A stretch of 5,497 bases of DNA from Clostridiales bacterium (GTDB taxonomy: Bacteria; Bacillota; Clostridia; Oscillospirales; Oscillospiraceae): the NCBI GenBank assembly GCA_021200895.1, contig JAJQFX010000159.1, forward strand, positions 1-5,497, read 5' to 3'. The translations under genes and the position numbers were made by a program. This document shows positions 1-5,497 of this stretch, one piece after another. The notes beneath the pieces are model-generated. The model did no database searches. It saw nothing but the letters and a program-made list of their open reading frames with translations, and had not been told where the DNA came from. Within the stretch, counting starts at the first letter, position 1. Every line of letters begins with the position of its first letter.

Positions 1-31
1 AGTAGAGGGCGACGATTTGTTCATCTTCCAT
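1..31 (-). CDS. Start of a probable sigma-70 family (ECF-like) sigma factor, partial
   Basis: Only the first ten codons are inside the window; they read MEDEQIVALY and continue past base 1. A clear ribosome binding site, AAGGAG at 40-45, lies 8 bases before the ATG, which supports a real start. The opening pattern of Met, an acidic pair, then EQIVALY resembles the N-terminus of many small sigma-70 family factors of clostridia, which usually continue with an aromatic residue and an ARDE-like stretch. That likeness is from memory of the family and rests on ten residues, so the product name is tentative, but a gene start here is well supported. The gene follows the lipoprotein gene on the same strand after a 99-base gap. 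That gap carries an ECF-type promoter-like motif, which would fit autoregulation. Confidence 0.55.
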   Translation of the reverse strand, partial: MEDEQIVALY

Positions 32-66
32 CGTGTGCGCTCCTTCCGGCGAAGCCTCTCATTCTG

Positions 67-97
67 TCAGACGCAAAAGGGGGCGGGGTGGTTGCGC
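67..97 (-). promoter_or_regulatory. Candidate ECF-type promoter before the sigma-factor start
   Basis: On the minus strand, GCGCAAC (91-97) is followed after 17 bases by CGTCTGA (67-73). An AAC-containing -35 and a CGTC -10 spaced 16 to 17 bases apart is the general form of ECF sigma promoters. The motif lies 36 bases before the ATG at 31, and the gap between its elements is very rich in C. I see no good SigA promoter in this gap. The match is short and could be chance. Confidence 0.3.
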
Positions 98-130
98 ATG
101 GGGGGAAATTTTTTGTGCCGGAGCGGGCGG

Positions 131-2299
131 TCACGCCGCCCCGTCCAGGGCGTCCTCCTCCAGCCAGGCCTCCCAGGGAACGTCTTCCCAGCCGGTGGTG
201 TCAAACCCCGCCCGGATACACTCCGCGTAGTAGTTCAGCTTGGCCCTGAGATTGGGGCAGGAGGCCCAGTCCACGGCGCTGCTGCCGCTCATCACAGTCT
301 CAAAGAGCCGCGCCCGGTCTTCCGTGGGGAAGGTCAGGCTATAGGTGTCAATGAAGTAAACGTTCTTGCTGGTGGTCAGGTCATGGACGAAGCCGTAAAA
401 TTCTTCATAGCCGAAGGTGTCGTAGGTATAGGTGTAGCAGTCCCCATACTGCTCCACGGGAGGATTCAGTTCACTCCAGGCGGTTTCATCCACCCCACCT
501 GTGCCGCTGAACAGCAGGCGGATCTCGATGGCGTGGCTGAGTTCATGGTGCAGTGCGGTGCGGAGATCCTCCGGGTTGCTGCAATCTATCGCCAGCACGA
601 TAGCGCTGTCGCTGGTGGTTTGCAGGCCCCCGGCGTAGTCCAGCACGCCGTCCCCAATGCCGATGATGCTCCCAGCCAGATATAGCTCGATGCCTTCCAG
701 CCACTGGCAGTCAAACTGCCGGAAGAAGCCCTCCGGGTACTTGGCAAGCTCCTCCTCCAGCACCTCCAGGGCATAGGCCACCGTGTCATGGTCGGACAGG
801 GCGGTGACAGCGTAGCTGCCCAGGAAGCTGCGGCACTCGTCAGAGAGGTAAATGGTCAGCCCGTACTGCTCCTCCAGTTCGTCCGCCTCCACCCGCAGGT
901 CTGCCAGCGCCTCCGGGCAGCTGCCCGGCTGAAAATAGGCGGGGTTCCACAGCTCCGTCACATCTGCAATCAACGGGTCAACGTAGACCGCTTCGGACAC
1001 TGCCAGCCCCTCCATGCCGCCTGCGTCGGCGGTGTAATCCCACCGGTAGAAATACAGCGCCAGGGACTCCCCCTGAATGGTGATCAGCAGCGCGTTCTCC
1101 TCCGGCAGCACCACAGGGGTGCCGTACAGCCAGATATAGTCCTCCCCTACGGCAAAGCTGGTGCTGCTGACCGGGTCATGGGCCTGGTCGTATAGTCCCA
1201 GCCGCACCGTGGAGCCTTCCTCGCCCCACTCCGTCTCATAAAACAGCAGCTGGCGGTCAGCCAGCACCTCCAGGGAGATGGCCTCCTCTCCGTCCCAGGT
1301 GTAGGTGGCGGATTCCTGGCCGTTAAAGACTGTATAGACGGCGTCGTCCCCTTCCAGGGGCGAGGTGTTGGCCACCAGCACGCCGTTGTCAGCGTACAGG
1401 GTCGCCGCCCCGCTCTCCCGGAGGTACAGAAACTCCCCCGTGTCCAGGTTCACCACGGCATCATAATACTGCAAGTCCCCCGCCATACCGTACAGGATGG
1501 CGTACTGGGCCCCGTCCTCTCCGGAAAAAAGCCCTTCCAGATAGCTGATGGAGAAGTCCCGCTCCAGGGAGACTTCCTCCCCCGCGCCGCTGCCGTTCGT
1601 GGCCCGGCGCATCAGCGCCCCGTTCTCCACATAGTAGAGCCACGCGCCGTCCTGGGTGCCGCAGCCGAACAGCTCACCGCTGCACTCCAGCTGGGTCACT
1701 TGGTTCAGGTCACTGTCATAGCACAGGGCGGACATGGTGCCGTCGGACTGCTGCGCCCAGCTCCACAGAAAATCCCCGCTCTGCTCCACATAGGAGAAGC
1801 TGCTTTCGTCGCCCTCCGGCAGCGCCGCCGTCCGCTCCACCTGGCCGGTTTCCCAGTCGTAGAGGGCCAGGTATTCCTGCACGCTGGCGACGCCCCACGC
1901 ATCCCCCTCGGAGATGTTGATTTGCCGGTCGGACAGGCTATACAGCGCCGCCAGCCTGCCGTCCGACAGGTCGTAGAGCTGGGACAGAGTGAAATACCCC
2001 TCCGCCGTCTCCGCGTCCGGGGCCAGCCGCCCCAGCAGCGTCACGTCGCCATTGGCGCTGTCCACCGCCTCCTGGGTCAGGGTCAGGCCGCTGATTTGGT
2101 AGGGTTCCTCCTCCGCCTCTGCCTCCGACGCCGGGGTGGAGGTATCGGGGGTATCGGAAGCGGAGGGCGCAGGCAGCACGGTGGAGACCGAATAGGAGGG
2201 CGAATCGCTGTCAACGGCCACCCGTCCGCAGCCGGGCAGCAGGAGCAGCGCGGCGCAAAGCGCCCCGATGAGAATGAATCGCCTGCGTTGCTTCATCAT
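131..2299 (-). CDS. Lipoprotein with probable beta-propeller region and C-terminal HExxH zinc-peptidase-like domain
   Basis: This 722-residue protein opens with a basic signal (KQRRR), a hydrophobic stretch and a lipobox LPGC whose Cys24 would be lipidated, so it should sit on the outer face of the membrane. An acidic, Ser/Thr/Pro-rich linker covers about residues 45-68. Residues about 80-430 are rich in short beta-type segments such as ALYDWETGQV, which suggest a propeller; I inferred this from style. From about residue 460 a second domain begins. It contains HELSH at 585-589, an HExxH zinc site with catalytic Glu586, and later FPTEDRARLFE, where Glu660 is a candidate third zinc ligand. The substrate is unknown. 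Two ATGs stand in tandem: the first is only 5 bases from the GGAGG core, while the second (2294-2296) is 8 bases away and is the likelier start. The gene has its own promoter and lies just before a sigma-factor start. Confidence 0.85.
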   Translation of the reverse strand: MMKQRRRFILIGALCAALLLLPGCGRVAVDSDSPSYSVSTVLPAPSASDTPDTSTPASEAEAEEEPYQISGLTLTQEAVDSANGDVTLLGRLAPDAETAEGYFTLSQLYDLSDGRLAALYSLSDRQINISEGDAWGVASVQEYLALYDWETGQVERTAALPEGDESSFSYVEQSGDFLWSWAQQSDGTMSALCYDSDLNQVTQLECSGELFGCGTQDGAWLYYVENGALMRRATNGSGAGEEVSLERDFSISYLEGLFSGEDGAQYAILYGMAGDLQYYDAVVNLDTGEFLYLRESGAATLYADNGVLVANTSPLEGDDAVYTVFNGQESATYTWDGEEAISLEVLADRQLLFYETEWGEEGSTVRLGLYDQAHDPVSSTSFAVGEDYIWLYGTPVVLPEENALLITIQGESLALYFYRWDYTADAGGMEGLAVSEAVYVDPLIADVTELWNPAYFQPGSCPEALADLRVEADELEEQYGLTIYLSDECRSFLGSYAVTALSDHDTVAYALEVLEEELAKYPEGFFRQFDCQWLEGIELYLAGSIIGIGDGVLDYAGGLQTTSDSAIVLAIDCSNPEDLRTALHHELSHAIEIRLLFSGTGGVDETAWSELNPPVEQYGDCYTYTYDTFGYEEFYGFVHDLTTSKNVYFIDTYSLTFPTEDRARLFETVMSGSSAVDWASCPNLRAKLNYYAECIRAGFDTTGWEDVPWEAWLEEDALDGAA

Positions 2300-2303
2300 G
2301 CCG

Positions 2304-2309
2304 CCCTCC
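2304..2309 (-). promoter_or_regulatory. Ribosome binding site deciding between two tandem ATGs
   Basis: GGAGGG lies upstream of the lipoprotein start. Measured from its GGAGG core (2305-2309), the spacing is 5 bases to the first ATG (2297-2299) and 8 bases to the second (2294-2296). The second spacing is nearer the usual optimum, so the mature start is probably MKQRRR, one residue shorter than the longest reading. Confidence 0.7.
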
Positions 2310-2351
2310 GTTTCGTTCTAAAATGACAAGACTTATGCAAATTGTGCTTTC

Positions 2352-2380
2352 ATTATAGCATAGGCCGCCGGGGAGTGCAA
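2352..2380 (-). promoter_or_regulatory. SigA-type promoter of the lipoprotein gene
   Basis: On the minus strand, TTGCAC (2375-2380) and a perfect TATAAT (2352-2357) are separated by 17 bases, with TGC directly before the -10 (extended -10). Transcription would start near 2345, giving a leader of roughly 46 bases. It sits directly after the terminator of the preceding gene, so the lipoprotein gene should be transcribed on its own. Confidence 0.85.
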
Positions 2381-2382
2381 TC

Positions 2383-2427
2383 AAAAAAACCGACCCTGGC
2401 CGGAAAAAATTTCCAGGGTCGGTTTTT
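2383..2427 (-). terminator. Strong intrinsic terminator of the carboxyltransferase gene (symmetrical)
   Basis: The arms at 2390-2399 and 2413-2422 form a perfect 10-bp, mostly GC stem (CCGACCCTGG with CCAGGGTCGG) around a 13-base AT-rich loop. On the minus strand it is followed by seven Ts; on the plus strand it is followed by five Ts, so it could work in both directions. It begins 23 bases after the carboxyltransferase stop codon and lies just upstream of the next promoter. Confidence 0.92.
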
Positions 2428-2449
2428 GCTCACTCATTTGGAATGGGGA

Positions 2450-3967
2450 TTACAGCGGGATATTGCCGTGATGGGGCTTATCGCTGCCGATGCCCATGGC
2501 GGTGTAGGCCTCCAGGGCCTTCTCCAGCATACGGCGGGTGTCCTGGGGCTGAATCACGTCGTCAATATACCCCAGCTTCGCGCCCACATAGGGGTTCAGG
2601 TGGATGCGGGTGTACTCGTCGGTCTTTTCCTTCAGCACCTCGGCCTTCCGGTCCCCGGCGGCTTTGATTTCCTTCTTGTTGATGATTTTTACCGCGCCTT
2701 CCGCGCCCATGACGGCGATTTCGGCATAGGGCCAGGCCCAGACGATGTCCGCCCCCAGGCCCTTGCTGCACATGGCGATGTAGGCTCCGCCGTAGGCCTT
2801 GCGCAGCACCAGGGTGATTTTCGGCACCTTCGCCTCGGAGTAGGCGTACAGCATTTTCGCCCCGTGGCGGATGATGCCGTTATGCTCCTGGTCGCTGCCC
2901 GGGAAGAAGCCGGGCACATCCACCAGCGTCACCAGGGGGATGTTGAAGGCGTCGCAGGTGCGGATGAAGCGGGCGGCCTTGCAGCTGGCGTTCACATCCA
3001 GGCAGCCGCCGATGACGGCGGGCTGGTTGGCCACGAAGCCCACGCTCTGGCCGTTCACCCGGCCAAAGGCGGTGACGATATTGGCGGCGAACTCCGGCTC
3101 GATTTCGTACAGGGACTCCGTATCCGCCAGATAGTCTAGCACCCGTTTCACGTCGTAGATTTTGCGCTTGTTCTCTGGCACAACGCTCTCAATGCCCCGC
3201 TGCCAGCGGGCCTTGAACTTCTTGTTGACGGGGGCCATCTCGTTGCTGTTCTGGGGGAGGTAGCTCAGCAGGGCGCGGATTTTGTCCAGGCACTCCTTAT
3301 CGTCCTTGGCACGGACATGGGCCACGCCGTTCTTCCGCATATGGACGTCCACGCCGCCCAACTCCTGCATGGTGATGTCCTCACCGATGACCTCCTTCAC
3401 CACGCCGGGGCCGGTGACGAACATCTCGCCGGTGCCCTCTACGAAGAAGATGAAGTCCTGCAAGGCGGGGGAATAGGACGCGCCGCCGGCGCAGGGGCCC
3501 ATGATAGCGGTGATTTGGGGAATGTGGCCGGAGGACTGGACGTTATTGTAGAAGATGCTGCCGTACTGGGCCAGCGCCTCGATGCCCTCCTGAATCTTCG
3601 CGCCGCCGGAGTCCATCAGGCCGATGATGGGTACCCCGGCCTTCTGGGCCGCCTTCTGGGCCTCGATGATTTTCCGGGCGTTGGAGGCGGACAGGCTGCC
3701 GCCCTGGATGGTGAAGTCCTGGGCGTAGGCGTAGGCGTAGCGGCCGTTGATTTTGCCGTAGCCGGCAATGACGCCGTCCCGGGCCACCAGCTTCTCCAGC
3801 CCCTGGCCCCGGTTCTGGAAGGTGTTCATCTCCAGGAAGGTGTCCTTGTCAAAGAGGTAAGCCAGCCGCTCGTCGGCGGTCATCTTCCCCTTGGCGTGCT
3901 GGCGGTCGGCGTTGCCGCTGCTTACCAACCGTTTGCGCTGTTCTTCTAACTCTTGCAGGCAATCCAT
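2450..3967 (-). CDS. Biotin-dependent acyl-CoA carboxyltransferase (methylmalonyl-CoA decarboxylase alpha / propionyl-CoA carboxylase beta family)
   Basis: This 505-residue protein is full length for the carboxyltransferase family, whose members (MmdA, PccB) are near 510 residues. These cytoplasmic enzymes move a carboxyl group between an acyl-CoA and biotin on a carrier protein. The N-terminal crotonase-like half (about 25-260) carries GPCAGGA at 157-163, with glycines that form an oxyanion hole, followed by MFVTGPGVVKEVIGED. The C-terminal half (about 275-490) carries VDVPGFFPG, GIIRHGAKMLYAYSEA, RKAYGGAYIAM (389-399) and AWPYAEIAVMGAEGAV, and the chain ends in the family-typical HGNIPL. 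Residue 397, after YGGAY, is Ile rather than the Asp known in propionyl-CoA carboxylases, so the substrate is uncertain. AAGGAG (3977-3982), 9 bases before the ATG, supports the start. No biotin carrier, biotin carboxylase or membrane pump subunit lies beside it, and promoter and terminator isolate it. Whether it decarboxylates (sodium pump) or carboxylates cannot be decided here. Confidence 0.93.
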   Translation of the reverse strand: MDCLQELEEQRKRLVSSGNADRQHAKGKMTADERLAYLFDKDTFLEMNTFQNRGQGLEKLVARDGVIAGYGKINGRYAYAYAQDFTIQGGSLSASNARKIIEAQKAAQKAGVPIIGLMDSGGAKIQEGIEALAQYGSIFYNNVQSSGHIPQITAIMGPCAGGASYSPALQDFIFFVEGTGEMFVTGPGVVKEVIGEDITMQELGGVDVHMRKNGVAHVRAKDDKECLDKIRALLSYLPQNSNEMAPVNKKFKARWQRGIESVVPENKRKIYDVKRVLDYLADTESLYEIEPEFAANIVTAFGRVNGQSVGFVANQPAVIGGCLDVNASCKAARFIRTCDAFNIPLVTLVDVPGFFPGSDQEHNGIIRHGAKMLYAYSEAKVPKITLVLRKAYGGAYIAMCSKGLGADIVWAWPYAEIAVMGAEGAVKIINKKEIKAAGDRKAEVLKEKTDEYTRIHLNPYVGAKLGYIDDVIQPQDTRRMLEKALEAYTAMGIGSDKPHHGNIPL

Positions 3968-4124
3968 ACTCTATAGCTCCTTTTACAACAGGGGCGGTCG
4001 CTCTGCGCTTCTCTGGTTTGTGCAGCCCGCATTCAAATAACTGTGACGGTTCTTGCCGTACCCGCGTGGCGTGGGCCTTTTCGTTCCCCTGCTGCTGCAT
4101 ATCCGACAATGAAAACAGTTCACA
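3968..4124 (-). other. Long 5' leader of the carboxyltransferase gene with possible RNA structure
   Basis: From the predicted transcription start near 4124 to the ATG there are about 155 untranslated bases, much longer than the other leaders here. On the minus strand I see two local hairpins: ACGG/CCGT with a six-base loop (4046-4059), and CCC/GGG plus an inner CG/CG around a CCA triloop (4061-4075). A six-base helix TGCAGC (4094-4099) with GCTGCA (4021-4026) would enclose both. Two further pairings, TTTGTG with CACAAA and AACTGT with ACAGTT, partly compete with it. I do not recognise a known riboswitch, T-box or protein leader. The leader could be regulatory or merely unannotated sequence. 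Confidence 0.4.
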
Positions 4125-4130
4125 AATTTT

Positions 4131-4159
4131 ATTATAGCACGGAATTGGGAACCCGTAAA
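4131..4159 (-). promoter_or_regulatory. SigA-type promoter of the carboxyltransferase gene
   Basis: On the minus strand, TTTACG (4154-4159) and a perfect TATAAT (4131-4136) are separated by 17 bases, with TGC directly before the -10. The weak -35 (four of six consensus bases) is offset by the extended -10. The predicted start of transcription is near 4124. Confidence 0.8.
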
Positions 4160-4176
4160 GAGATTTTATGCGCTTC

Positions 4177-4201
4177 CTGGCGGGATTTTGCCAGATTTTT
4201 T
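4177..4201 (+). terminator. Weak hairpin with T-run facing the plus strand
   Basis: CTGGC (4177-4181) and GCCAG (4190-4194) form a 5-bp stem with an 8-base loop, followed by A and six Ts on the plus strand. No plus-strand gene precedes it. On the minus strand the same hairpin follows the DUF1002 gene but lacks a following T-run, so it is a poor terminator in that direction. It may still protect RNA 3' ends, or it may be chance. Confidence 0.3.
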
Positions 4202-4226
4202 CAACCGGTATTCCTGCAGAGGCCCG

Positions 4227-5141
4227 TCAGCCGAACAGGTTGCCGAATAAACTCTTGAAGAAGTCCACGATGGACTGAATCAGCGCGGTGAACGCATTGG
4301 AGCTGCCCTCCGTCGCCCCGCTCTCGTCCAGCTTCTCCAGCTCGGACTTGATGGAGTCGTAGAGGTCGGAGGCCTGCTGCTTGATGGTGTCCAGGTCGAT
4401 GTCCGCGTTTTGCAGCTTGACGATGAGGTCAATGATTTTCTGGCGAGTCTCGTCGTCCAGGGTGACCTCCATGTTCTCGCAGAGCTGATCCAGGGTGTCG
4501 CCAATCTCGTCCTCATCCAGCCCCTCGGACAGGGCCTTTTCCTTCAGGACGGCGATGAGCTTGGTGGCGGTGTCGGTATCCCCGATGGCCTCGCCCACCT
4601 CGCCGGTGGTGACGATCTCCTCCGCGGCGGCGTCGGTGGCGTCCTCGTCCAACTCCTCCCCGGTCATAATGGTGTAGGCTTTGAAGGCGCTGGCCAGGGC
4701 GCAGGTGCCGCTGAGGGAGGTGGGGGCCGCCACATGGACCTCCACATCCGCCACCCCTGCGTCGGCCAGGGCGGTCTGGTACATTTCCTCGGTGCAGTAG
4801 CTGATATTATAGGTGGTGACGGTGATGCCGCTGCCCTCCTCGGCGGGTATCAGCAGGATGGAGGACAGGGCCTTCGTCCCCAGCAGGGAGGCGGAGAGGT
4901 AGCTGCCGAACAGCTCCTCTTCCTCCTCGTGGGTGGTGTAGCTGACCTCGTAATCGGAGAGGTCGTCCACATCCAGCAGCTTCAGCACGGTTTTCTCCTG
5001 GCTGTCGCTGAGGTCCTCCCCCAAAATCAGGTATCCGGCGGTGTCCTCCGAAGCGGCGCTACCGCTGGCCAGGGCGGCGGTGGGCAACGTCGCCAGTATG
5101 CTCAGGGCCAGCGCCCCGGCGGTGAACCTTTTCAACCTCAT
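4227..5141 (-). CDS. Secreted DUF1002 (YpuA-like) protein
   Basis: This 304-residue protein has a signal peptide (MRLKRF, a hydrophobic core, then ALA before Ser26), so it should be exported and cleaved after Ala25. The mature part matches the DUF1002 family from memory of its pattern: LGEDLSDSQ (about 40-48), a glutamate-rich HEEEEELFG stretch, LLGTKALSSI (87-95), SGITVTTYNIS with TEEMYQTALADAGV (104-130), and VHVAAPTSLSGTCALASAFKAY (136-156). The role of the family is unknown to me. The C-terminal half is acidic and helical, with likely coiled-coil content (about 190-275), and ends in a Phe-rich amphipathic tail, FFKSLFGNLFG, that could touch a membrane. An AAGGGAG ribosome binding site (5153-5159) precedes the ATG by 11 bases, slightly far. 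The gene has its own promoter, and no good terminator follows it. Confidence 0.88.
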   Translation of the reverse strand: MRLKRFTAGALALSILATLPTAALASGSAASEDTAGYLILGEDLSDSQEKTVLKLLDVDDLSDYEVSYTTHEEEEELFGSYLSASLLGTKALSSILLIPAEEGSGITVTTYNISYCTEEMYQTALADAGVADVEVHVAAPTSLSGTCALASAFKAYTIMTGEELDEDATDAAAEEIVTTGEVGEAIGDTDTATKLIAVLKEKALSEGLDEDEIGDTLDQLCENMEVTLDDETRQKIIDLIVKLQNADIDLDTIKQQASDLYDSIKSELEKLDESGATEGSSNAFTALIQSIVDFFKSLFGNLFG

Positions 5142-5183
5142 ATCACGCGAATCTCCCTTCTGGCAATCATAAAATGCAGTTTC

Positions 5184-5211
5184 AGTATAGCACAGGTTTT
5201 CAAAAATGCAA
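5184..5211 (-). promoter_or_regulatory. SigA-type promoter of the DUF1002 gene
   Basis: On the minus strand, TTGCAT (5206-5211) and TATACT (5184-5189) are separated by 16 bases, with TGC directly before the -10 as in the two other promoters here. Transcription would start near 5177, giving a leader of about 36 bases. Because no clear terminator closes the upstream CapA-like gene, some read-through from it is also possible. Confidence 0.78.
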
Positions 5212-5253
5212 GGCTAATAGGGAGGCTCATCGTTCGACAGCGCGGCCCCGGTT

Positions 5254-5497
5254 TTACGACAGCTGCTCCGTCATCATCCCCTGGTCGTCCACGGTGATGT
5301 TGGAGCCGGGGAGGCTCTCCAGATAGTCGTACATGGCCCGCTGGCTGTCCGCGTCCTCCAGCCAGGTGACGGTAGCGCTCCCCTGCTGGTACGCCGGGAC
5401 GATTTGATACTCCGCCTGGGCCACGCCGGATTCATCCCCCCGCAGGGTGACGTTGACCAGCATGGTGTACTCCTCCTTGCGGCTGAACCAGTAGTTG
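5254..5497 (-). CDS. C-terminal end of a CapA-like protein (poly-gamma-glutamate synthesis family), partial
   Basis: The open frame enters from beyond base 5497 and ends at the TAA at 5254-5256, giving about 81 residues. It begins NYWFSRKEEYTMLVNVTL. CapA-family proteins, which have a metallophosphatase-like fold, typically end with a segment like SLGNFWFS, then a strand of the form TGLLxVTL, an IVP-like strand, and a final short helix followed by a VTID-DG-like segment. The order seen here (NYWFS, MLVNVTL, YQIVPA, the helix RAMYDYLESL, then ITVDDQG) fits that ending. The catalytic part is outside the window, so the assignment rests on this tail alone. An ATG at 5461-5463 has an excellent AAGGAGGA (5471-5478) ahead of it, but the codons upstream of it match the family, so I read this as internal sequence rather than the true start. 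Confidence 0.6.
   Translation of the reverse strand, partial: NYWFSRKEEYTMLVNVTLRGDESGVAQAEYQIVPAYQQGSATVTWLEDADSQRAMYDYLESLPGSNITVDDQGMMTEQLS

Noticed and set aside
75..97. Inverted repeat CGCAA/TTGCG before the sigma-factor start as an operator
   Set aside because: Only five bases per arm with a long C-rich gap, and it overlaps the ECF-like motif; too weak to call separately.
125..141. GC hairpin spanning the lipoprotein stop codon (GGGCGG/CCGCCC)
   Set aside because: The 6-bp stem is not followed by a run of Ts on the minus strand, so it does not qualify as an intrinsic terminator.
3849..4109. Minus-strand frame starting at a TTG in the carboxyltransferase leader
   Set aside because: It has no ribosome binding site at its TTG or at the nearby ATG, overlaps the carboxyltransferase by about 120 bases in another frame, and becomes Arg-rich there like an out-of-frame reading.
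3968..4124. T-box, cobalamin, TPP or ZTP riboswitch in the carboxyltransferase leader
   Set aside because: I looked for the core sequences of these classes as I remember them and found none.
5212..5253. Possible terminator after the CapA-like gene
   Set aside because: The GGGGCC/GCGC-rich stretch after the stop does not form a clear stem followed by Ts.
17..5297. Long plus-strand reading frames opposite the minus-strand genes (for example 17-685, 1700-2326, 2342-3139, 3317-3949, 4410-5297)
   Set aside because: They lie opposite well-supported genes, lack family motifs and convincing ribosome binding sites, and have the Gly/Ala/Val-rich look of antisense frames in GC-rich DNA.

Overview
The window is GC-rich, and every gene I can support lies on the minus strand. 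Gene style suggests an anaerobic, gut-type Firmicute near Oscillospiraceae (Flavonifractor/Lawsonibacter-like). The reasons are a DUF1002 (YpuA-like) secreted protein, a CapA-type protein tail, a lipoprotein with a lipobox, strong AGGAGG-type ribosome binding sites, and vegetative promoters with an extended -10. The organism assignment is inference from these features only.

In transcription order (right to left) there are five genes: the 3' end of a CapA-like protein (5497-5254, runs off the window); a secreted DUF1002 protein (5141-4227); a biotin-dependent carboxyltransferase of the MmdA/PccB family (3967-2450); a 721-722 residue lipoprotein with a probable beta-propeller part and a C-terminal HExxH zinc-peptidase-like domain (2299-131); and the first ten codons of what looks like a small sigma-70 family sigma factor (31-1, runs off the window).

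The three complete genes each have their own SigA-type promoter, and each promoter has a TGC extension directly before its -10 box. The carboxyltransferase is closed by a strong, symmetrical hairpin terminator. The layout therefore reads as single-gene transcription units rather than one operon, and no shared pathway is evident. The carboxyltransferase stands alone, with no biotin carrier or membrane subunits next to it, so its partners must be encoded elsewhere.

The gaps hold a roughly 155-base leader with hairpins and alternative pairings ahead of the carboxyltransferase, and an ECF-like promoter motif ahead of the sigma-factor start. I saw no tRNA, rRNA, CRISPR array, insertion sequence or attachment site. 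I found no convincing entirely new system. The best leads are the propeller-peptidase lipoprotein beside a sigma factor, the structured leader, and the solitary carboxyltransferase.
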